In this document: positions 16,117 to 26,584 of the stretch, in pieces | Position numbering within the stretch: position 1 is the first letter of the stretch | Layout of the letters: the number at the start of each line of letters is the position of its first letter | Assembly: GCF_000817735.3 (NCBI RefSeq) | Contig: NZ_JTJC03000006.1 | Location: forward strand, 11,783 to 75,782 | DNA from: Scytonema millei VB511283 | Lineage (GTDB): Bacteria; Cyanobacteriota; Cyanobacteriia; Cyanobacteriales; Chroococcidiopsidaceae | Length of the DNA stretch: 64,000 nt | Direction of reading: 5' to 3' | Program-made: the position numbers and the translations under genes | The notes under the pieces: generated by a model | What the model was told of the DNA's origin: nothing | Seen by the model: only the letters and a program-made list of their open reading frames with translations | Databases searched by the model: none

Positions 16117-18333
16117 TCACACTGAAATAGGAGAGGGTGCAGGATCGTATTGCTCTACTTCTTGAGCAGAAAACAGACTGCTGCTGAGGGGTACGAGTTG
16201 TACCGCACAAGCCTTGAGTTCTGGCTGTCCAGAGTCAGGACAGGCTTCGGGATGGGTGAGGGCATTGGCTTCAGCTTGTTCTGCCCACAAAGCCCCCCAG
16301 TGCATCGGGACAAACACCGTCCCAGGAGCGATCGCTTTTGTCACTTTAGCAGGAAACTTAGCTTTACCACGCCGCGATCGCACTTCTACCCAGTCGTCAT
16401 TGTTAATTCTCAAAGTCGCAGCATCGCGGGGATGAATTTCAATAAACGGGTTGGGATGCATCTGTTGAATTTTTTCAATTCTGCCCGTGCGGGTTTGAGT
16501 GTGCCAATGACCATATAATCGCCCGTTTGTCAAGACATAAGGATATTTCGGATCGGGTGGTTCTGCTAATCCCCGCGAGTGGTAGGCGGCGAACTTCGCC
16601 CTCCCGTCAGGGGTATGGAATTTAAAATCTGTATACAACCGTTTGGCTTTTTCGTGACGATCCGATTTCCCTAACTCAGATTCAGGACAGGGCCATTGTT
16701 GCGGTCCTTCCGCGCGGAGGCGTTCGTGACTCAGGCCTGACATGTCGCAAGGGCGATCGCGCGTAATTTTGGTAAATTCAGCGTAGACTTGGGTAGCAGC
16801 AGAAAAAGCAAACTGTTCGGTAAAGCCCAACCTTCTCCCAACTTCAGCAAAGATTTCCCAGTCTGCTTTGGCTTCTCCTGGTGGCTGACGAAAGGCACTA
16901 CACAGAGTCACGCACCGTTCGGAATTTGTCATTACACCCGTCTTTTCACTCCACTGTGCGGCGGGCAGCAAGACGTGGGCGTAGGCAGCAGTTTCGGTAG
17001 GATAATAGGCATCTTGGTAAATGGTAAAAGGCGATCGCAATAGTGCTGCTTTCGTCCTTTCCAAATCTGGCATACTTACAGCTGGGTTAGTTGCTGCAAT
17101 CCACAATACGCCGACTTCCTCTGACTCTAATCCTGTAATCATTTCCCAAGCCGTGCGACCCATGTAGGGTGAAATACTGCCAGCTGGCACGCCCCAAACT
17201 CCCTCTAATTCGGCGCGGTGTTGTGGATTTTTGACGCTGCGGTAGCCTGGAAGCAGATGTGCCAATCCCCCTGCTTCTCGTCCACCCATTGCATTTGGTT
17301 GTCCTGTCAGAGAAAATGGACCCGCACCAGGCTTGCCAATTTGCCCTGTCATGAGGTGCAAGTTGATAATGGTTCTTACCTTTGCCGTACCTTCCGAAGA
17401 CTGGTTTACGCCCATCGACCACATAGATAGGACGCGCTTCGATTCTTTCCAGTATCGCGCCGCCGTCTCTAAATCGGCAGCAGAGATCCCGCATTTTTGC
17501 GCCACCATCTCTGGGGTGTAGTGTTGGATCGTCTCTGCATAAGCAGGAAAATTACTCGTACAATCTTCAATAAAATCTAAGTCGATACAGCCCCAACGCA
17601 TTAACAAATGGGCGATCCCGTTAAGTAAGTCGATATCCGTCCCAGGATGAATGGCAAGATGCAAGTCAGCAGCTTCCGCCGTAGTTGTGTGGCGCGGATC
17701 GACGACTACCATTTTGACGTTGCGGTTCTGCTTGCAGTATTTATTGAGGCGGTTGAAAATGATTGGGTGACACTCAGCAGTATTCGTACCGATTAAAAAA
17801 GCGCAATCGGTTTGTTCCAAGTCCTCGTAGCAACAGGGAGGACCGTCAGCACCAAAACTTTGTATATAACCAGATACCGCGGACGACATGCACAGGCGAG
17901 AGTTGGCATCAAAGTTATTCGTCCCCAAACACCCCTTCATGAGTTTTTGGGCGATGTAATAGTCTTCGGTCTGAAACTGACCGGAACCATACATGCAAAT
18001 TGCGTCAGCCCCTTGAGTCTGGCGAACTGCTTGAATGCGATTGACAATTTTTTCAAATGCTTCTTCCCAGCTTACTTGGCGGAACTCTTCATTGAGCGCG
18101 TCTCTCACCATCGGATAGCGTAAGCGGCTTTTGGCGATCGCTTCTGCTATTGTCGCGCCTTTGACGCACACCATTCCTTGACTGGAAGGATGGGCTTTGT
18201 CCCCTCTCACTTTCCAGACTGGATTCCCTTGACTGTCTCGATTGGTAGCTTTGCCAGCAGCGGCTGGGGGTGAGACTTCTAAGCCGCAGCCGACACCACA
18301 ATAAGGACACAGGGTTTTGGTGGAGTCAGTCAT
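16117..18333 (-). CDS. narB: Ferredoxin-dependent assimilatory nitrate reductase
   Basis: A 738-residue molybdenum bis-MGD enzyme that reduces nitrate to nitrite with ferredoxin electrons in the cytoplasm. The 4Fe-4S site is [12 protein letters not shown] plus MVCVKG. The Mo-ligand Cys is in [13 protein letters not shown]. The cofactor regions [30 protein letters not shown] and [10 protein letters not shown] are present, and the C-terminal MGD-binding barrel includes [12 protein letters not shown]. Size fits cyanobacterial NarB (about 715-740). It is transcribed from its own NtcA-type promoter (18458-18499), about 150 bp upstream, and lies downstream of nrtP. Confidence 0.96.
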   Translation of the reverse strand: MTDSTKTLCPYCGVGCGLEVSPPAAAGKATNRDSQGNPVWKVRGDKAHPSSQGMVCVKGATIAEAIAKSRLRYPMVRDALNEEFRQVSWEEAFEKIVNRIQAVRQTQGADAICMYGSGQFQTEDYYIAQKLMKGCLGTNNFDANSRLCMSSAVSGYIQSFGADGPPCCYEDLEQTDCAFLIGTNTAECHPIIFNRLNKYCKQNRNVKMVVVDPRHTTTAEAADLHLAIHPGTDIDLLNGIAHLLMRWGCIDLDFIEDCTSNFPAYAETIQHYTPEMVAQKCGISAADLETAARYWKESKRVLSMWSMGVNQSSEGTAKVRTIINLHLMTGQIGKPGAGPFSLTGQPNAMGGREAGGLAHLLPGYRSVKNPQHRAELEGVWGVPAGSISPYMGRTAWEMITGLESEEVGVLWIAATNPAVSMPDLERTKAALLRSPFTIYQDAYYPTETAAYAHVLLPAAQWSEKTGVMTNSERCVTLCSAFRQPPGEAKADWEIFAEVGRRLGFTEQFAFSAATQVYAEFTKITRDRPCDMSGLSHERLRAEGPQQWPCPESELGKSDRHEKAKRLYTDFKFHTPDGRAKFAAYHSRGLAEPPDPKYPYVLTNGRLYGHWHTQTRTGRIEKIQQMHPNPFIEIHPRDAATLRINNDDWVEVRSRRGKAKFPAKVTKAIAPGTVFVPMHWGALWAEQAEANALTHPEACPDSGQPELKACAVQLVPLSSSLFSAQEVEQYDPAPSPISV

Positions 18334-18919
18334 GACAGTGTTACCGCAATTTTTTCGTTAATGGGCTTCAAGTTTAAAGTTGGAGAATTAGGAGAAGATA
18401 TTCCAGTAAATTTGACAGTTTTTCACCACTTTAAACCACGATTCTACATTACCAGATAACTTACCTACGTTCGGAATTTTAGTCTGTAGAAAATGTTACA
18501 CAAATACCGTTTTCAGGAGTAAAATTGTCTGAGAGTTCTGACATAATCACAATCGAAATAGATCGAACAGATCCTATTTAATTTTGCTATCAGATGTAGT
18601 ATTTCCCTCAGTCACTTCCAGTAAAAATTATAACCGTAGAGAGAGGCAAACGAAGTAGTATTTTTCAAAACTTTTGGCGATCGCTGTTATTGGTCATTGG
18701 TTGACGGTTGACGGTTGACGGTTGACAGTTGACGGTTAACTGATAACTGATAACTTTGTACAGACGTTACATGTAACATCTCTACACTGATAACTGATAA
18801 CTGTTCGCTTTCTTTTCTAAGTGTCATTGGTTAATAATAGAAAAATAGGATAATGCAGTTTCAGATTTATCTGCGTTATCCCATGTAAAGATTAGGTAGG
18901 TGGAATGCAATAGAAGATT
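18334..18919. other. nrtP-narB spacer with NtcA promoter and repeats
   Basis: The half near narB holds an NtcA box and -10 element (18458-18499). The half near nrtP holds GTTGACG heptamers (about 18699-18735), AACTGAT heptamers and a copy of the AGACGTTACATGTAACATCT palindrome (18762-18781). No gene is supported. Confidence 0.75.
18458..18499 (-). promoter_or_regulatory. NtcA-activated promoter of narB
   Basis: On the minus strand, GTAACATTTTCTAC (18499-18486) matches GTA-N8-TAC perfectly and is followed by 22 bp and then TAAGTT (18463-18458), a TAN3T -10 box. This is the canonical NtcA class II layout. Transcription would begin near 18450, leaving a leader of about 115 nt before the narB ATG. 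Confidence 0.88.
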
Positions 18920-20431
18920 TTACTCTAATTCTTCTGCCAACATAGAACTACTTGGTAGCGAATTTTCTGCTGTCGCAGTAGTTTCGTAATCTTCAGCAAA
19001 AGAGCCTTTTGGTTCCTTCAAGCAGAAGGCGCATAAGCTAGCACAAACTAGAGCAGCAATTCCCATTGTGGCAAACAAAGTACGGGCATTGGTCAGGCTA
19101 AGAATTGTTAAATAAATTACTCCACCAAAGTTACCATATGCTCCGACGTTACCAGAAATTTGTCCGGTAATTTCTTTTTTAATCAGAGGTACGATCCCAT
19201 AAGTTGCACCACAACCAGCTTGGGCAAAGTAGGCAGAGAGCATTGTCACGGCGATCGCTAGCGGTAAAGCCCAGCTACCGTTAATTTCATAAGCGAGTAA
19301 GTAGCTAATCCCAATTCCAACCGAAATAACTGTCATCGTCCATTTGCGCGAACCTAATTTATCGGAAATTAAACCACCGCTAGGACGAGAAACTAAGTTT
19401 AAGAATGGATAGGATGAGGCAAGGGTACTTGCCATATGATGATCTAATCCAAAAGTTGTTTCAAAGAAGATTGGGAGCATAGAAACTGCTGCCAATTCCG
19501 AACCAAAATTGGTGACGTAAGTGAATTCGAGTAAAGCAACTTGACGAAATTGATAGCGTTCGGATGGAGCGTAAATTTTTTGTCCGGTTAATAACTCTTT
19601 ATTGACGCGCCAACCTTGATAAGTTTGGTAAGCATACAACCCTAATAGCCCAATCCAAACAATATACATTTGGCTTTGGCTGAGGAAGTGAATTTTAGGT
19701 TGAGCCAAACGCCAAGCTAACAAACCCAGAGCGAAAATCAGACCGAAATTTGACAGCAGCATGGCATAAAAACTGCCTTTGCTGGTGACTTCCATCGCAC
19801 CATTTTTCTTAGGACGCTTGTAAACTTTACCGCTAGGAGTATCTTGGACAGTATTGAAGTAGATAACACCGTAAATTGCAGCAACAATACCTGTAAGGGC
19901 GATCGCTAAGCGCCAGTTAGATGCACCACCTGCAACAAAGCCAGTAGCTACTGCAAGAATTGGGAGAGCAAATTCAGCACCAAAAGCCCCAAAGTTACCC
20001 CAGCCGCCATAGACACCTTGAGCAATACCAATATCCTTGGGTGGAAACCACTCAGACACCATGCGAATGCCAATCACGAACCCAGAACCGACAATCCCCA
20101 TCAGCAAACGACTCCATACCAACTGGTTGAAATCGTGAGACATTGCTGTTGCCATACAAGGAACTACGGCAAACATCAACAGACAAGAGTAGGTAATTCT
20201 CGGACCAAACCGATCCAGCAGCATACCGATAATAATACGGGCTGGAATTGTCAGTGCTACGTTGCAGATGAGGAGAGTTGTTTTTTGCGGATCGCTTAAA
20301 TGAAGTTCTTTCTGAATTAATCCGGCGAACGGCGCAAAGTTAAACCAACAAACAAACGTTAGAAAGAAAGCAAACCACGTTTGATGTAAGATACGGTAGC
20401 GACCCTGAAAAGAAATTAAGCCTTTGAGCAT
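18920..20431 (-). CDS. nrtP: MFS nitrate/nitrite permease (NarK/NrtP family)
   Basis: A 503-residue MFS carrier of the nitrate-nitrite porter family with about 12 hydrophobic segments. The nitrate signature is seen twice as Gly-rich helices: YGGWGNFGAFGAEFALPI in TM5 and NVGAYGNFGGVIYLTILS in TM11. The substrate-binding arginines are probably those in IPARIIIGMLLDRFG and LVSRPSGGLISDKLGS. A longer loop after TM6 (YKRPKKNGAMEV) is typical of cyanobacterial NrtP. It takes up nitrate or nitrite into the cytoplasm. It sits between the nrtABCD terminator and narB, so this genome has both ABC and MFS uptake systems side by side. Confidence 0.93.
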   Translation of the reverse strand: MLKGLISFQGRYRILHQTWFAFFLTFVCWFNFAPFAGLIQKELHLSDPQKTTLLICNVALTIPARIIIGMLLDRFGPRITYSCLLMFAVVPCMATAMSHDFNQLVWSRLLMGIVGSGFVIGIRMVSEWFPPKDIGIAQGVYGGWGNFGAFGAEFALPILAVATGFVAGGASNWRLAIALTGIVAAIYGVIYFNTVQDTPSGKVYKRPKKNGAMEVTSKGSFYAMLLSNFGLIFALGLLAWRLAQPKIHFLSQSQMYIVWIGLLGLYAYQTYQGWRVNKELLTGQKIYAPSERYQFRQVALLEFTYVTNFGSELAAVSMLPIFFETTFGLDHHMASTLASSYPFLNLVSRPSGGLISDKLGSRKWTMTVISVGIGISYLLAYEINGSWALPLAIAVTMLSAYFAQAGCGATYGIVPLIKKEITGQISGNVGAYGNFGGVIYLTILSLTNARTLFATMGIAALVCASLCAFCLKEPKGSFAEDYETTATAENSLPSSSMLAEELE

Positions 20432-20750
20432 GAGATGACTTCCTAAGTCAAAAGAGTAGGAATTGCAAAAGTTGCACTATTGGCAATTCTGAAATTGCCT
20501 CAAGAGAAGGTGTACGAGCTATTGGGATTTATGCGTCTGAATTAGGCTATCTTTTACCAGTTTGAAAACGTTCTATCAGCGTCAAACCATATCGGCAAAC
20601 CATATCGTAAAAATCTGCTAGCTTGAGTTTTTTCTCATCACAAGAATTGCATTCATCGCACTGATAGAAAATTTATTGCATCTGAACTTTTAATTGTCAC
20701 TTTCAATACTGGTTACTACTCTAGATTGGATTACTAAAGCCAGAAGTTTC

Positions 20751-20764
20751 GTATATTTTGTAAC
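20751..20764 (-). promoter_or_regulatory. Weak NtcA-like site upstream of nrtP
   Basis: On the minus strand GTTACAAAATATAC matches GT-N10-AC (GTT-N8-TAC), the same variant as at nirA. No TAN3T box lies at 22 bp; the nearest, TAGAGT, is 27 bp downstream, and the site is about 320 bp from the ATG. NtcA control of nrtP is therefore only possible. Confidence 0.4.
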
Positions 20765-20841
20765 GGAATTGCATTAATCATGAAATAAACGCATAATAAT
20801 CATGCATTTTCATACATATTTACCACCCAAAGACAGATTGC

Positions 20842-20884
20842 AAAAAAAATCGCGATCGCCTAAAGAGCGGGGCGATCGCGATTT
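20842..20884 (-). terminator. Rho-independent terminator of the nirA-nrtABCD operon
   Basis: Perfect 14-bp arms (AAATCGCGATCGCC at 20847-20860; GGCGATCGCGATTT at 20871-20884) enclose a 10-base loop, followed on the minus strand by eight T residues (20849-20842). It lies about 80 bp past the nrtD stop and separates the operon from nrtP. The stem is built from two HIP1 octamers. Confidence 0.88.
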
Positions 20885-20962
20885 CAGTTATCAGTGATGA
20901 GTCACTAGTAGCTAGTGACTAGAAAAGAGTCCAGCCACTAGCCACCAGCCACCAGCCACTAT

Positions 20963-21799
20963 CTACTCCACATGAGCATGACGATGATACAAGAAGTCGA
21001 GAATGTGGTTGCGCAGTTCGTAATAACGGGGATCTTCGATGATGCGGGCGCGCTCGCGGGGACGGGCGAAGGGAATCTCCACAACTTCGCCAATCGTTGC
21101 CGAAGGACCGTTGGTCATCAAGATCGTTCGGTCGGATAAAAATAGGGCTTCGTCAATGTCATGCGTAATCATTAGCACGGTGACGCGGTGTTCTCGCCAA
21201 ATTGTTAGCAGTTCTTCTTGGAGTTCCTCTTTGGTAATGGCATCCAGCGCCCCGAAAGGTTCGTCGAGGATCAGGATTTGGGGACGAATAGCTAAAGCAC
21301 GGGCGATCGCGACTCGTTGTTTCATCCCACCAGATAGCTGGCGGGGCTTTTTATCGGCAGCTTCCGTCAGTCCTACCATTGCCAAATGCTCTTTAGCGAT
21401 CGCTTTTTTCTGCGCCGCTGGCATATTGGGATGAACGGCATCAATTGATAGATAGACGTTATCAAACGCCGTCATCCAGGGCAGCAAAGAGTAATTTTGA
21501 AACACCATCATCCGTTCCGGTCCTGGTTCGGTGACGCGATCGTTTTGCAGCCTGACTTCCCCTGTAGTCGGTTTGTTAAATCCTGCCACCATGTTCAACA
21601 GGGTAGTCTTACCGCAACCAGAGTGACCGATCAGACAGATAAACTCACCTTCATAAGCAGTGAAATTGACATCTTTTAAAACTGTGTAAGAACCATTTTT
21701 CGTCGGATAGACCTTGGAAACATCCTCGATAACTAGAAATGGGTCGCGATGTGAGGAGTGAGGAGTGAGGAGTGAGGGGTGAGTTTCTCTAATTTGCAT
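20963..21799 (-). CDS. nrtD: Nitrate ABC transporter ATP-binding protein NrtD
   Basis: About 278 residues from ATG 21799. Walker A is GHSGCGKTT, the signature [15 protein letters not shown], Walker [13 protein letters not shown] and the switch His is in MITHDIDEA. It pairs with NrtC to energise nitrate/nitrite import through NrtB. The first 15 residues after the start (HPSLLTPHSSH) are encoded by a GAGGAGT heptamer STRR at about 21751-21784. The conserved domain begins right after, at PFLVIEDVSKVYP. It is the last gene of the operon; a hairpin terminator follows. A longer start at 21844 would add only spacer-derived sequence. Confidence 0.94.
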   Translation of the reverse strand: MQIRETHPSLLTPHSSHRDPFLVIEDVSKVYPTKNGSYTVLKDVNFTAYEGEFICLIGHSGCGKTTLLNMVAGFNKPTTGEVRLQNDRVTEPGPERMMVFQNYSLLPWMTAFDNVYLSIDAVHPNMPAAQKKAIAKEHLAMVGLTEAADKKPRQLSGGMKQRVAIARALAIRPQILILDEPFGALDAITKEELQEELLTIWREHRVTVLMITHDIDEALFLSDRTILMTNGPSATIGEVVEIPFARPRERARIIEDPRYYELRNHILDFLYHRHAHVE

Positions 21800-21825
21800 T
21801 GTTTTGTTTAGGGGAGTCGGGAGTG

Positions 21826-21889
21826 GTAGGGGCGGATTTACCAAGCGGCTTTACTACTAGCAGAGATTTCTGGTGAACCCGCCCGTACA
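21826..21889. repeat. GGGCGGRTTT...AACCCGCCC hairpin repeat between nrtC and nrtD
   Basis: A roughly 64-bp element with ends GTAGGGGCGGATTTACC and GGTGAACCCGCCCGTAC. It shares TTTCTGGTGAACCCGCCC with the copy at 15986-16048. It lies inside the operon, so it will be present in the mRNA as a possible hairpin. Confidence 0.75.
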
Positions 21890-21992
21890 GGAGTAGGGAG
21901 TAGGGGTAAAAGGCAAGAGGCGAAAGCTAGATTTTGACTTCTTCTTTGTCTCCCTTGTCCTCCTTGTCCCCCTTGTCTCTCTTATCCTTCTT

Positions 21993-23993
21993 TCAAACAG
22001 TGACTACAGGATCGATCGCGACTTCTTCTACGCGGATTTGATGTTTGATTTCCAAACTGTTGAGGTAGTCGATCGGGCGATCGGGATAGAGGATTTTGCC
22101 GTCAAATAGTTTGATGGGTTGGGGATCGTGTCCGATGTCCATGAATCCTAGTTCGCGGGCGGCGATGCCGAATACATCGGTACGGCTGACGCGATCGAGG
22201 ACTTCCACCCAGTTTTTCGGGAATGGGATCAGTCCCCAGCGTGCCAACTGAGTCAAGATCCACAGCAAATCGGTGCGATCGCGATAGTTGGCTTTGTCTA
22301 CGTGGAATTGGTTGAAATGCAATAGTTGTTGGGGTGCGGAACCGTCGCCGCGATTGTAGGGATCGAGGAACCCAGGACGGGTGTAAGCGGGATCGGAACC
22401 GACGTATTCCGGTCGGCAGAGTAATTCGAGAATCTCTTCCCGATGGCGGCGATCGTCGCAGTAGTCGCAAGCTTCTAGTAATGCTTTAACTAGGGCAACG
22501 TGAGTTTGGGGATACTGGTTCGCCCATTCTTCCCGCACGCCTAAAACTTTTTCTGGATGTCCCGCCCACAAATCTAGGTCGGTGGCAACGACAAATCCTA
22601 ATTCTTCGTAAACGGCGCGGGAATTCCAAGGTTCGCCGACACAATAACCGTCAATGTTACCAGCTCTGAGATTAGCTACCATTTGTGGTGGCGGAATCAC
22701 GGTTAGGCTAACATCTTCATCGGGGTGGATGCCTCCCGCAGCCAGCCAGTAGCGTAACAGCAGGTTGTGCATTGAGGCTGGGTGTACCATCCCGAAGGTG
22801 TGGACGGTATCGGAGTCAGAGGCGATCGCGGCTTTTAAGTCAGCTAGGGTTTTGACTCCTTGCTCAAAAAACTTTTTGCTCAGCGTAATCGCGTTACCGT
22901 TACGGGACAGGGTAAGAGCGCTGACAATGGGAACTGGAGTTTTACCACCCGCCCCTAAAGTCATGGCTAAGGGCATCGCTGCAACCATTTGGGCTGCATC
23001 TAAGCGTCCCGTACCGACACCTTTAGCGATCTCCTTCCAACTCGGTTCGCGGCTGAGGTGGACATCGGTTAAGCCGTATTTGGCAAAGAAGCCTTTCTCT
23101 TTAGCTACTACCAATGGGGCGCAGTCGGTGAGGGGGATAAAACCGATTTCTAAATTGACTTTTTCTAAACCGTTGCCAGCAATGACGACGTGTTGTTTTG
23201 CTTTGCGTTGCTTGATGCGTTTTTGTTGGTTGAGGAAGTAGATCAGCTCGTTACGCATGGCGTAGTAGCTGGGATGATTCACGACTTCCATCCGCTGGCG
23301 GGGACGGGGAATGTTGACATCCAGAATTTGTCCGATTTGCGCTTCGGGACCGTTGGTGAGCATGACAATGCGATCGCTCAGCAATAAGGCTTCGTCTACG
23401 TCATGCGTTACCATCACGCAGGTAACGTGACTTTCTTCGCAGATCTTCATCAACTGTTCCTGCAAGCCGCCTCGCGTCAGAGCATCTAATGCCCCGAAGG
23501 GTTCGTCGAGGAGCAGCAACTTGGGGCGAATTGCTAAAGCACGGGCGATCGCTACCCGTTGTTTCATCCCTCCAGAGAGTTCGCCTGGACGCTTATCTCT
23601 GGCGTGACGCAAGCCGACTAAATCGATGTGATGTTCGACAGTCGAGCGTCTTTCTGCCTTGGTTTGATTTTTGTAAACTTCATCAACTGCCAGCGAGATA
23701 TTCTCGTACACTGTCATCCAGGGCAGTAGAGAGTAGTTTTGAAATACCACCATGCGATCGGGTCCAGGTTCTTTCACCTGCCGTCCTTCTAGGATTACGC
23801 CGCCACGACTGGCACGGTCTAGACCAGCAATAATATTTAGTAGCGTCGATTTGCCACAACCAGAGTGACCGACTAAGGAAATAAACTCACCCTGTTTAAT
23901 TTTTAATTCAATATTTTTCAGTGCCGTGTAGGTACTACCATTCGGCAGCGTGAATATTCTGTCAACGTGATCGACTTCAACAAAAACTGACAT
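21993..23993 (-). CDS. nrtC: Nitrate ABC transporter NrtC (ATPase fused to regulatory binding domain)
   Basis: A 666-residue two-domain protein. Residues 1 to about 260 are an ABC ATPase: Walker [10 protein letters not shown], signature [15 protein letters not shown], Walker [13 protein letters not shown], switch MVTHDVDEA. After a basic linker ([14 protein letters not shown]), residues from about 275 on are an NrtA-like domain ([41 protein letters not shown]). In Synechococcus this domain mediates ammonium-responsive inhibition of uptake (family knowledge). Full length. It sits between nrtB and nrtD on the same strand. Confidence 0.95.
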   Translation of the reverse strand: MSVFVEVDHVDRIFTLPNGSTYTALKNIELKIKQGEFISLVGHSGCGKSTLLNIIAGLDRASRGGVILEGRQVKEPGPDRMVVFQNYSLLPWMTVYENISLAVDEVYKNQTKAERRSTVEHHIDLVGLRHARDKRPGELSGGMKQRVAIARALAIRPKLLLLDEPFGALDALTRGGLQEQLMKICEESHVTCVMVTHDVDEALLLSDRIVMLTNGPEAQIGQILDVNIPRPRQRMEVVNHPSYYAMRNELIYFLNQQKRIKQRKAKQHVVIAGNGLEKVNLEIGFIPLTDCAPLVVAKEKGFFAKYGLTDVHLSREPSWKEIAKGVGTGRLDAAQMVAAMPLAMTLGAGGKTPVPIVSALTLSRNGNAITLSKKFFEQGVKTLADLKAAIASDSDTVHTFGMVHPASMHNLLLRYWLAAGGIHPDEDVSLTVIPPPQMVANLRAGNIDGYCVGEPWNSRAVYEELGFVVATDLDLWAGHPEKVLGVREEWANQYPQTHVALVKALLEACDYCDDRRHREEILELLCRPEYVGSDPAYTRPGFLDPYNRGDGSAPQQLLHFNQFHVDKANYRDRTDLLWILTQLARWGLIPFPKNWVEVLDRVSRTDVFGIAARELGFMDIGHDPQPIKLFDGKILYPDRPIDYLNSLEIKHQIRVEEVAIDPVVTV

Positions 23994-24096
23994 GGTAATT
24001 GGTAGTTGGTGATTGGTAGTTGGTAGTTGGTGATTGGTAGTTGGTAGTTGGTAATTGGTAGTCAGCCACTAGCCACTAGCCACCAGCCACTAGCCA

Positions 24097-24930
24097 CTAG
24101 TTCTGTTCTTCTGGAACGACTTTACTAGCAATGAAAGCAACGATTCTGTCTAATAGCAGACCGACAACACCGACATAAATCAGGGCGATGATGATTTGAC
24201 TTAATAAAGAGCTGTTATAAGCGTCCCAGATAAAGAAGCCGATTCCGACACCACCAACTAACATTTCTGCGGCAACAATTGCTAACCAAGATAAGCCGAT
24301 CCCGATTCTCAAACCTGTAAAGATGTAAGGCACGGTGGCGGGAAACAGAATTTTAAAGAAATATTTGCTTCCCCTGAGTTTGAGAACTCTGGCGACGTTG
24401 CGATAATCTTGAGGCAGCTGTTGTACGCCCACTGTCGTGTTGATGATAATGGGCCAAATTGCTGTGATGAAAATGACAAAAATTGCGGAGGGATTGGATT
24501 GTTGTAATGCTGCCAACGATAAAGGCAACCATGCCAAAGGTGGAACGGTTCTGAGGACTTGAAAAATTGGGTCTACAGCGTTGTAAACAAATTCATTCGA
24601 GCCAATCAGAATTCCCAGAGTAATTCCGACAATGGCTGAGAGGGAAAAACCGATAGCGACCCGTCCCAAACTAGCAATGATTTGTAATGCTAATCCTTTA
24701 TCCGTCCCACCATTATCAAAAAAGGGATTGATGATGTAAGGGTCCCATGTTTCTTGAATTACCGCGATCGGGGAAGGTAGAGCGAGGATACCGCTCATTG
24801 TAAGTAACTGCCAAATCACTGCAAAAATAGCGATCGCCACGATGGGTGGAATCACTTTTTTAGCGATAAACTTGGCGATCGCTTTCTGCTGTAAACTTTT
24901 TCTCGAACGACTCTCTAGCGTTGCGGTCAT
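24097..24930 (-). CDS. nrtB: Nitrate ABC transporter permease NrtB
   Basis: A 277-residue binding-protein-dependent permease with about six hydrophobic segments (for example PPIVAIAIFAVIWQLLTMSG near the N-terminus). The cytoplasmic ABC-coupling loop is NVARVLKLRGSKYFFKILFPATVPYIFTG (core ARVLKLRGSKYFFKILFPA). It forms the membrane channel for nitrate/nitrite import with NrtC/NrtD. The spacing to nrtC (103 bp) is filled with GTAGTTG and CCACTAG heptamers. The start ATG at 24930 is followed by a basic N-terminus. Confidence 0.95.
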   Translation of the reverse strand: MTATLESRSRKSLQQKAIAKFIAKKVIPPIVAIAIFAVIWQLLTMSGILALPSPIAVIQETWDPYIINPFFDNGGTDKGLALQIIASLGRVAIGFSLSAIVGITLGILIGSNEFVYNAVDPIFQVLRTVPPLAWLPLSLAALQQSNPSAIFVIFITAIWPIIINTTVGVQQLPQDYRNVARVLKLRGSKYFFKILFPATVPYIFTGLRIGIGLSWLAIVAAEMLVGGVGIGFFIWDAYNSSLLSQIIIALIYVGVVGLLLDRIVAFIASKVVPEEQN

Positions 24931-25096
24931 GCTCCTCCGATTCTGCTGTGGTTGCTAAGAATATTGTGGGAGTCGGGAGTCGAGAAAGTGGTTAGTGGCG
25001 CTTTGGCTGGTGGAACTAGAATTGCTTCCTCAGCTCCCCCAGCTTCCCTAGCTCTCTTCTTCCCCTCACTCCTCGCTCCTCACTCCTCACCCCTCA

Positions 25097-26431
25097 TTAA
25101 GCTTTCTTAATCTTTAGACTCTTCAAATATGCTGCGGGATTTTCTGGATCGAATTTGACTCCATCAAAGAAAGTTTCCACACCACGGGAAGAACTCTTAG
25201 GAATTTCTGCGTCTGGTACACCAATCGCTTTAGCAGCTTCTTTCCATAGATCTTCCCGGTTTACTTGGTCTACGAGTTTCTTCGTGTCTGTATTTGCCGG
25301 AATATAACCCCAGCGAATATTTTCCGTCAAAAACCACAAGTCATGACTCTTATAGGGGTAAGAAGCATTGTCTGCCCAAAACTTCATTTTGTAGGCATAG
25401 TTTTCTTCTGTACGACCGTCGCCGTAGTCAATGTTGCCCTTAGCTCGCTCGATAATATCTTTAGCTGGGACTCTAAACCACTTCTGCTGGGAGACAATCT
25501 GCACCATCTCCTCTTTGTTTTCTGCTTTTTCGCACCATTGCTGGGCTTCTTGTACTGCCATCAATAATGCTTTCGCCGCATTGGGGTTTTTATCTACCCA
25601 GTCAGCCCGCATTGCAAAAGCTTTTTCTGGATGGTCGTTCCACAACTCTCCAGTTACCAAAGCCGTGTATCCTCGCTTTTGGTTCACCAGTTGGGCATTC
25701 CAAGGTTCTCCTACGCAGAAAGCTTCCATGTTGCCTACTTTCATGTTGGCTACCATTTGCGGTGGTGGAACGGGAACGACTGAAACATCAGAGTTAGGAT
25801 TAACACCACCAGCTGCTAGCCAGTAACGAATCCATAAGTCGTGTGTCCCGCCAGGAAAAGTCATGGCTACTTTGAGATCTTTGCCAGCAGCTTTAGATTT
25901 AGCAAAAGCTTCCTTGAGTGGCGTGCTTTCCTTCGCTACCTTTAACTCCTTGTAAGTTTCAGCAACAGAAATTGCCTGACCGTTGGTATTCAGCCTTGCC
26001 AAAATGTACATGGGAATCTTTTTACCCTCAGTAATCGTTCCCAAGCTCATTAAGTAAGGCATTGGCGTGAGGATATGCGCCCCATCAATCCCGCCACCAC
26101 TAGAACCCAGTGCCAAGTTATCGCGGGTGACGGGCCAAGAGGCTTGCTTTTCCACCTTCACATCAGTCATGCCGTATTTGGCAAACAGTCCCTTTTCCGC
26201 AGCAATAATCAAGGGTGCAGAATCAGTCAGGGCGATAAAGCCTAACTTTGCTGTAGTTGTCTCTACTTTGGGAGCGTCGGCGACGGGACTAACATTAGCT
26301 GTCGAACTAGTATTCGTAGTAGAAGTATTGTTACTTGCCGTGTTGCTTGAACTGCAACCGTGAACGAAAGCTGAACCTGCCGCTGCTGCACCTGTAGTAA
26401 TGATGAATTGCCGTCTTGTAAACTTGGTCAT
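25097..26431 (-). CDS. nrtA: Nitrate/nitrite-binding lipoprotein NrtA
   Basis: About 444 residues from ATG 26431 (MTKFTRRQFIITTGAAAAG). It has a twin-arginine motif, a hydrophobic stretch and a lipobox ending in VHGC, so it is exported folded and lipid-anchored. The mature domain shows [39 protein letters not shown] and FCVGEPWNAQLV, matching nitrate-binding NrtA. The frame extends upstream to 26539 through STRR-derived sequence ([12 protein letters not shown]), which I exclude because the Tat signal would become internal. It follows nirA after 153 bp of heptamer repeats. Confidence 0.95.
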   Translation of the reverse strand: MTKFTRRQFIITTGAAAAGSAFVHGCSSSNTASNNTSTTNTSSTANVSPVADAPKVETTTAKLGFIALTDSAPLIIAAEKGLFAKYGMTDVKVEKQASWPVTRDNLALGSSGGGIDGAHILTPMPYLMSLGTITEGKKIPMYILARLNTNGQAISVAETYKELKVAKESTPLKEAFAKSKAAGKDLKVAMTFPGGTHDLWIRYWLAAGGVNPNSDVSVVPVPPPQMVANMKVGNMEAFCVGEPWNAQLVNQKRGYTALVTGELWNDHPEKAFAMRADWVDKNPNAAKALLMAVQEAQQWCEKAENKEEMVQIVSQQKWFRVPAKDIIERAKGNIDYGDGRTEENYAYKMKFWADNASYPYKSHDLWFLTENIRWGYIPANTDTKKLVDQVNREDLWKEAAKAIGVPDAEIPKSSSRGVETFFDGVKFDPENPAAYLKSLKIKKA

Positions 26432-26584
26432 TCTGGATTGGTAGTTGGTAGTTGGTAATTGGTAGTTGGTAGTTGGTGAAAGAGTGGTGCGTGGAAGAGA
26501 GTTTTGAATGTTGAATGTTGAATTGAACTCAAAACTCAAAACTCAAAACCTTGGTCACTGGTCACTGATAACCGATCGCTGTCC

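Larger units (their letters stand above)
20432..20962. other. nrtD-nrtP spacer with terminator and candidate promoter
   Basis: From the nrtD end it holds CCACTAG-type heptamers (20908-20958), a strong hairpin terminator (20842-20884), and an NtcA-like site (20751-20764) upstream of nrtP. The remaining AT-rich sequence shows no coding frame. Confidence 0.7.

Noticed and set aside
20751-20764. A confident NtcA promoter for nrtP.
   Set aside because: The half-sites fit only the relaxed pattern and no -10 box lies at the correct distance, so it is kept only as a weak candidate.
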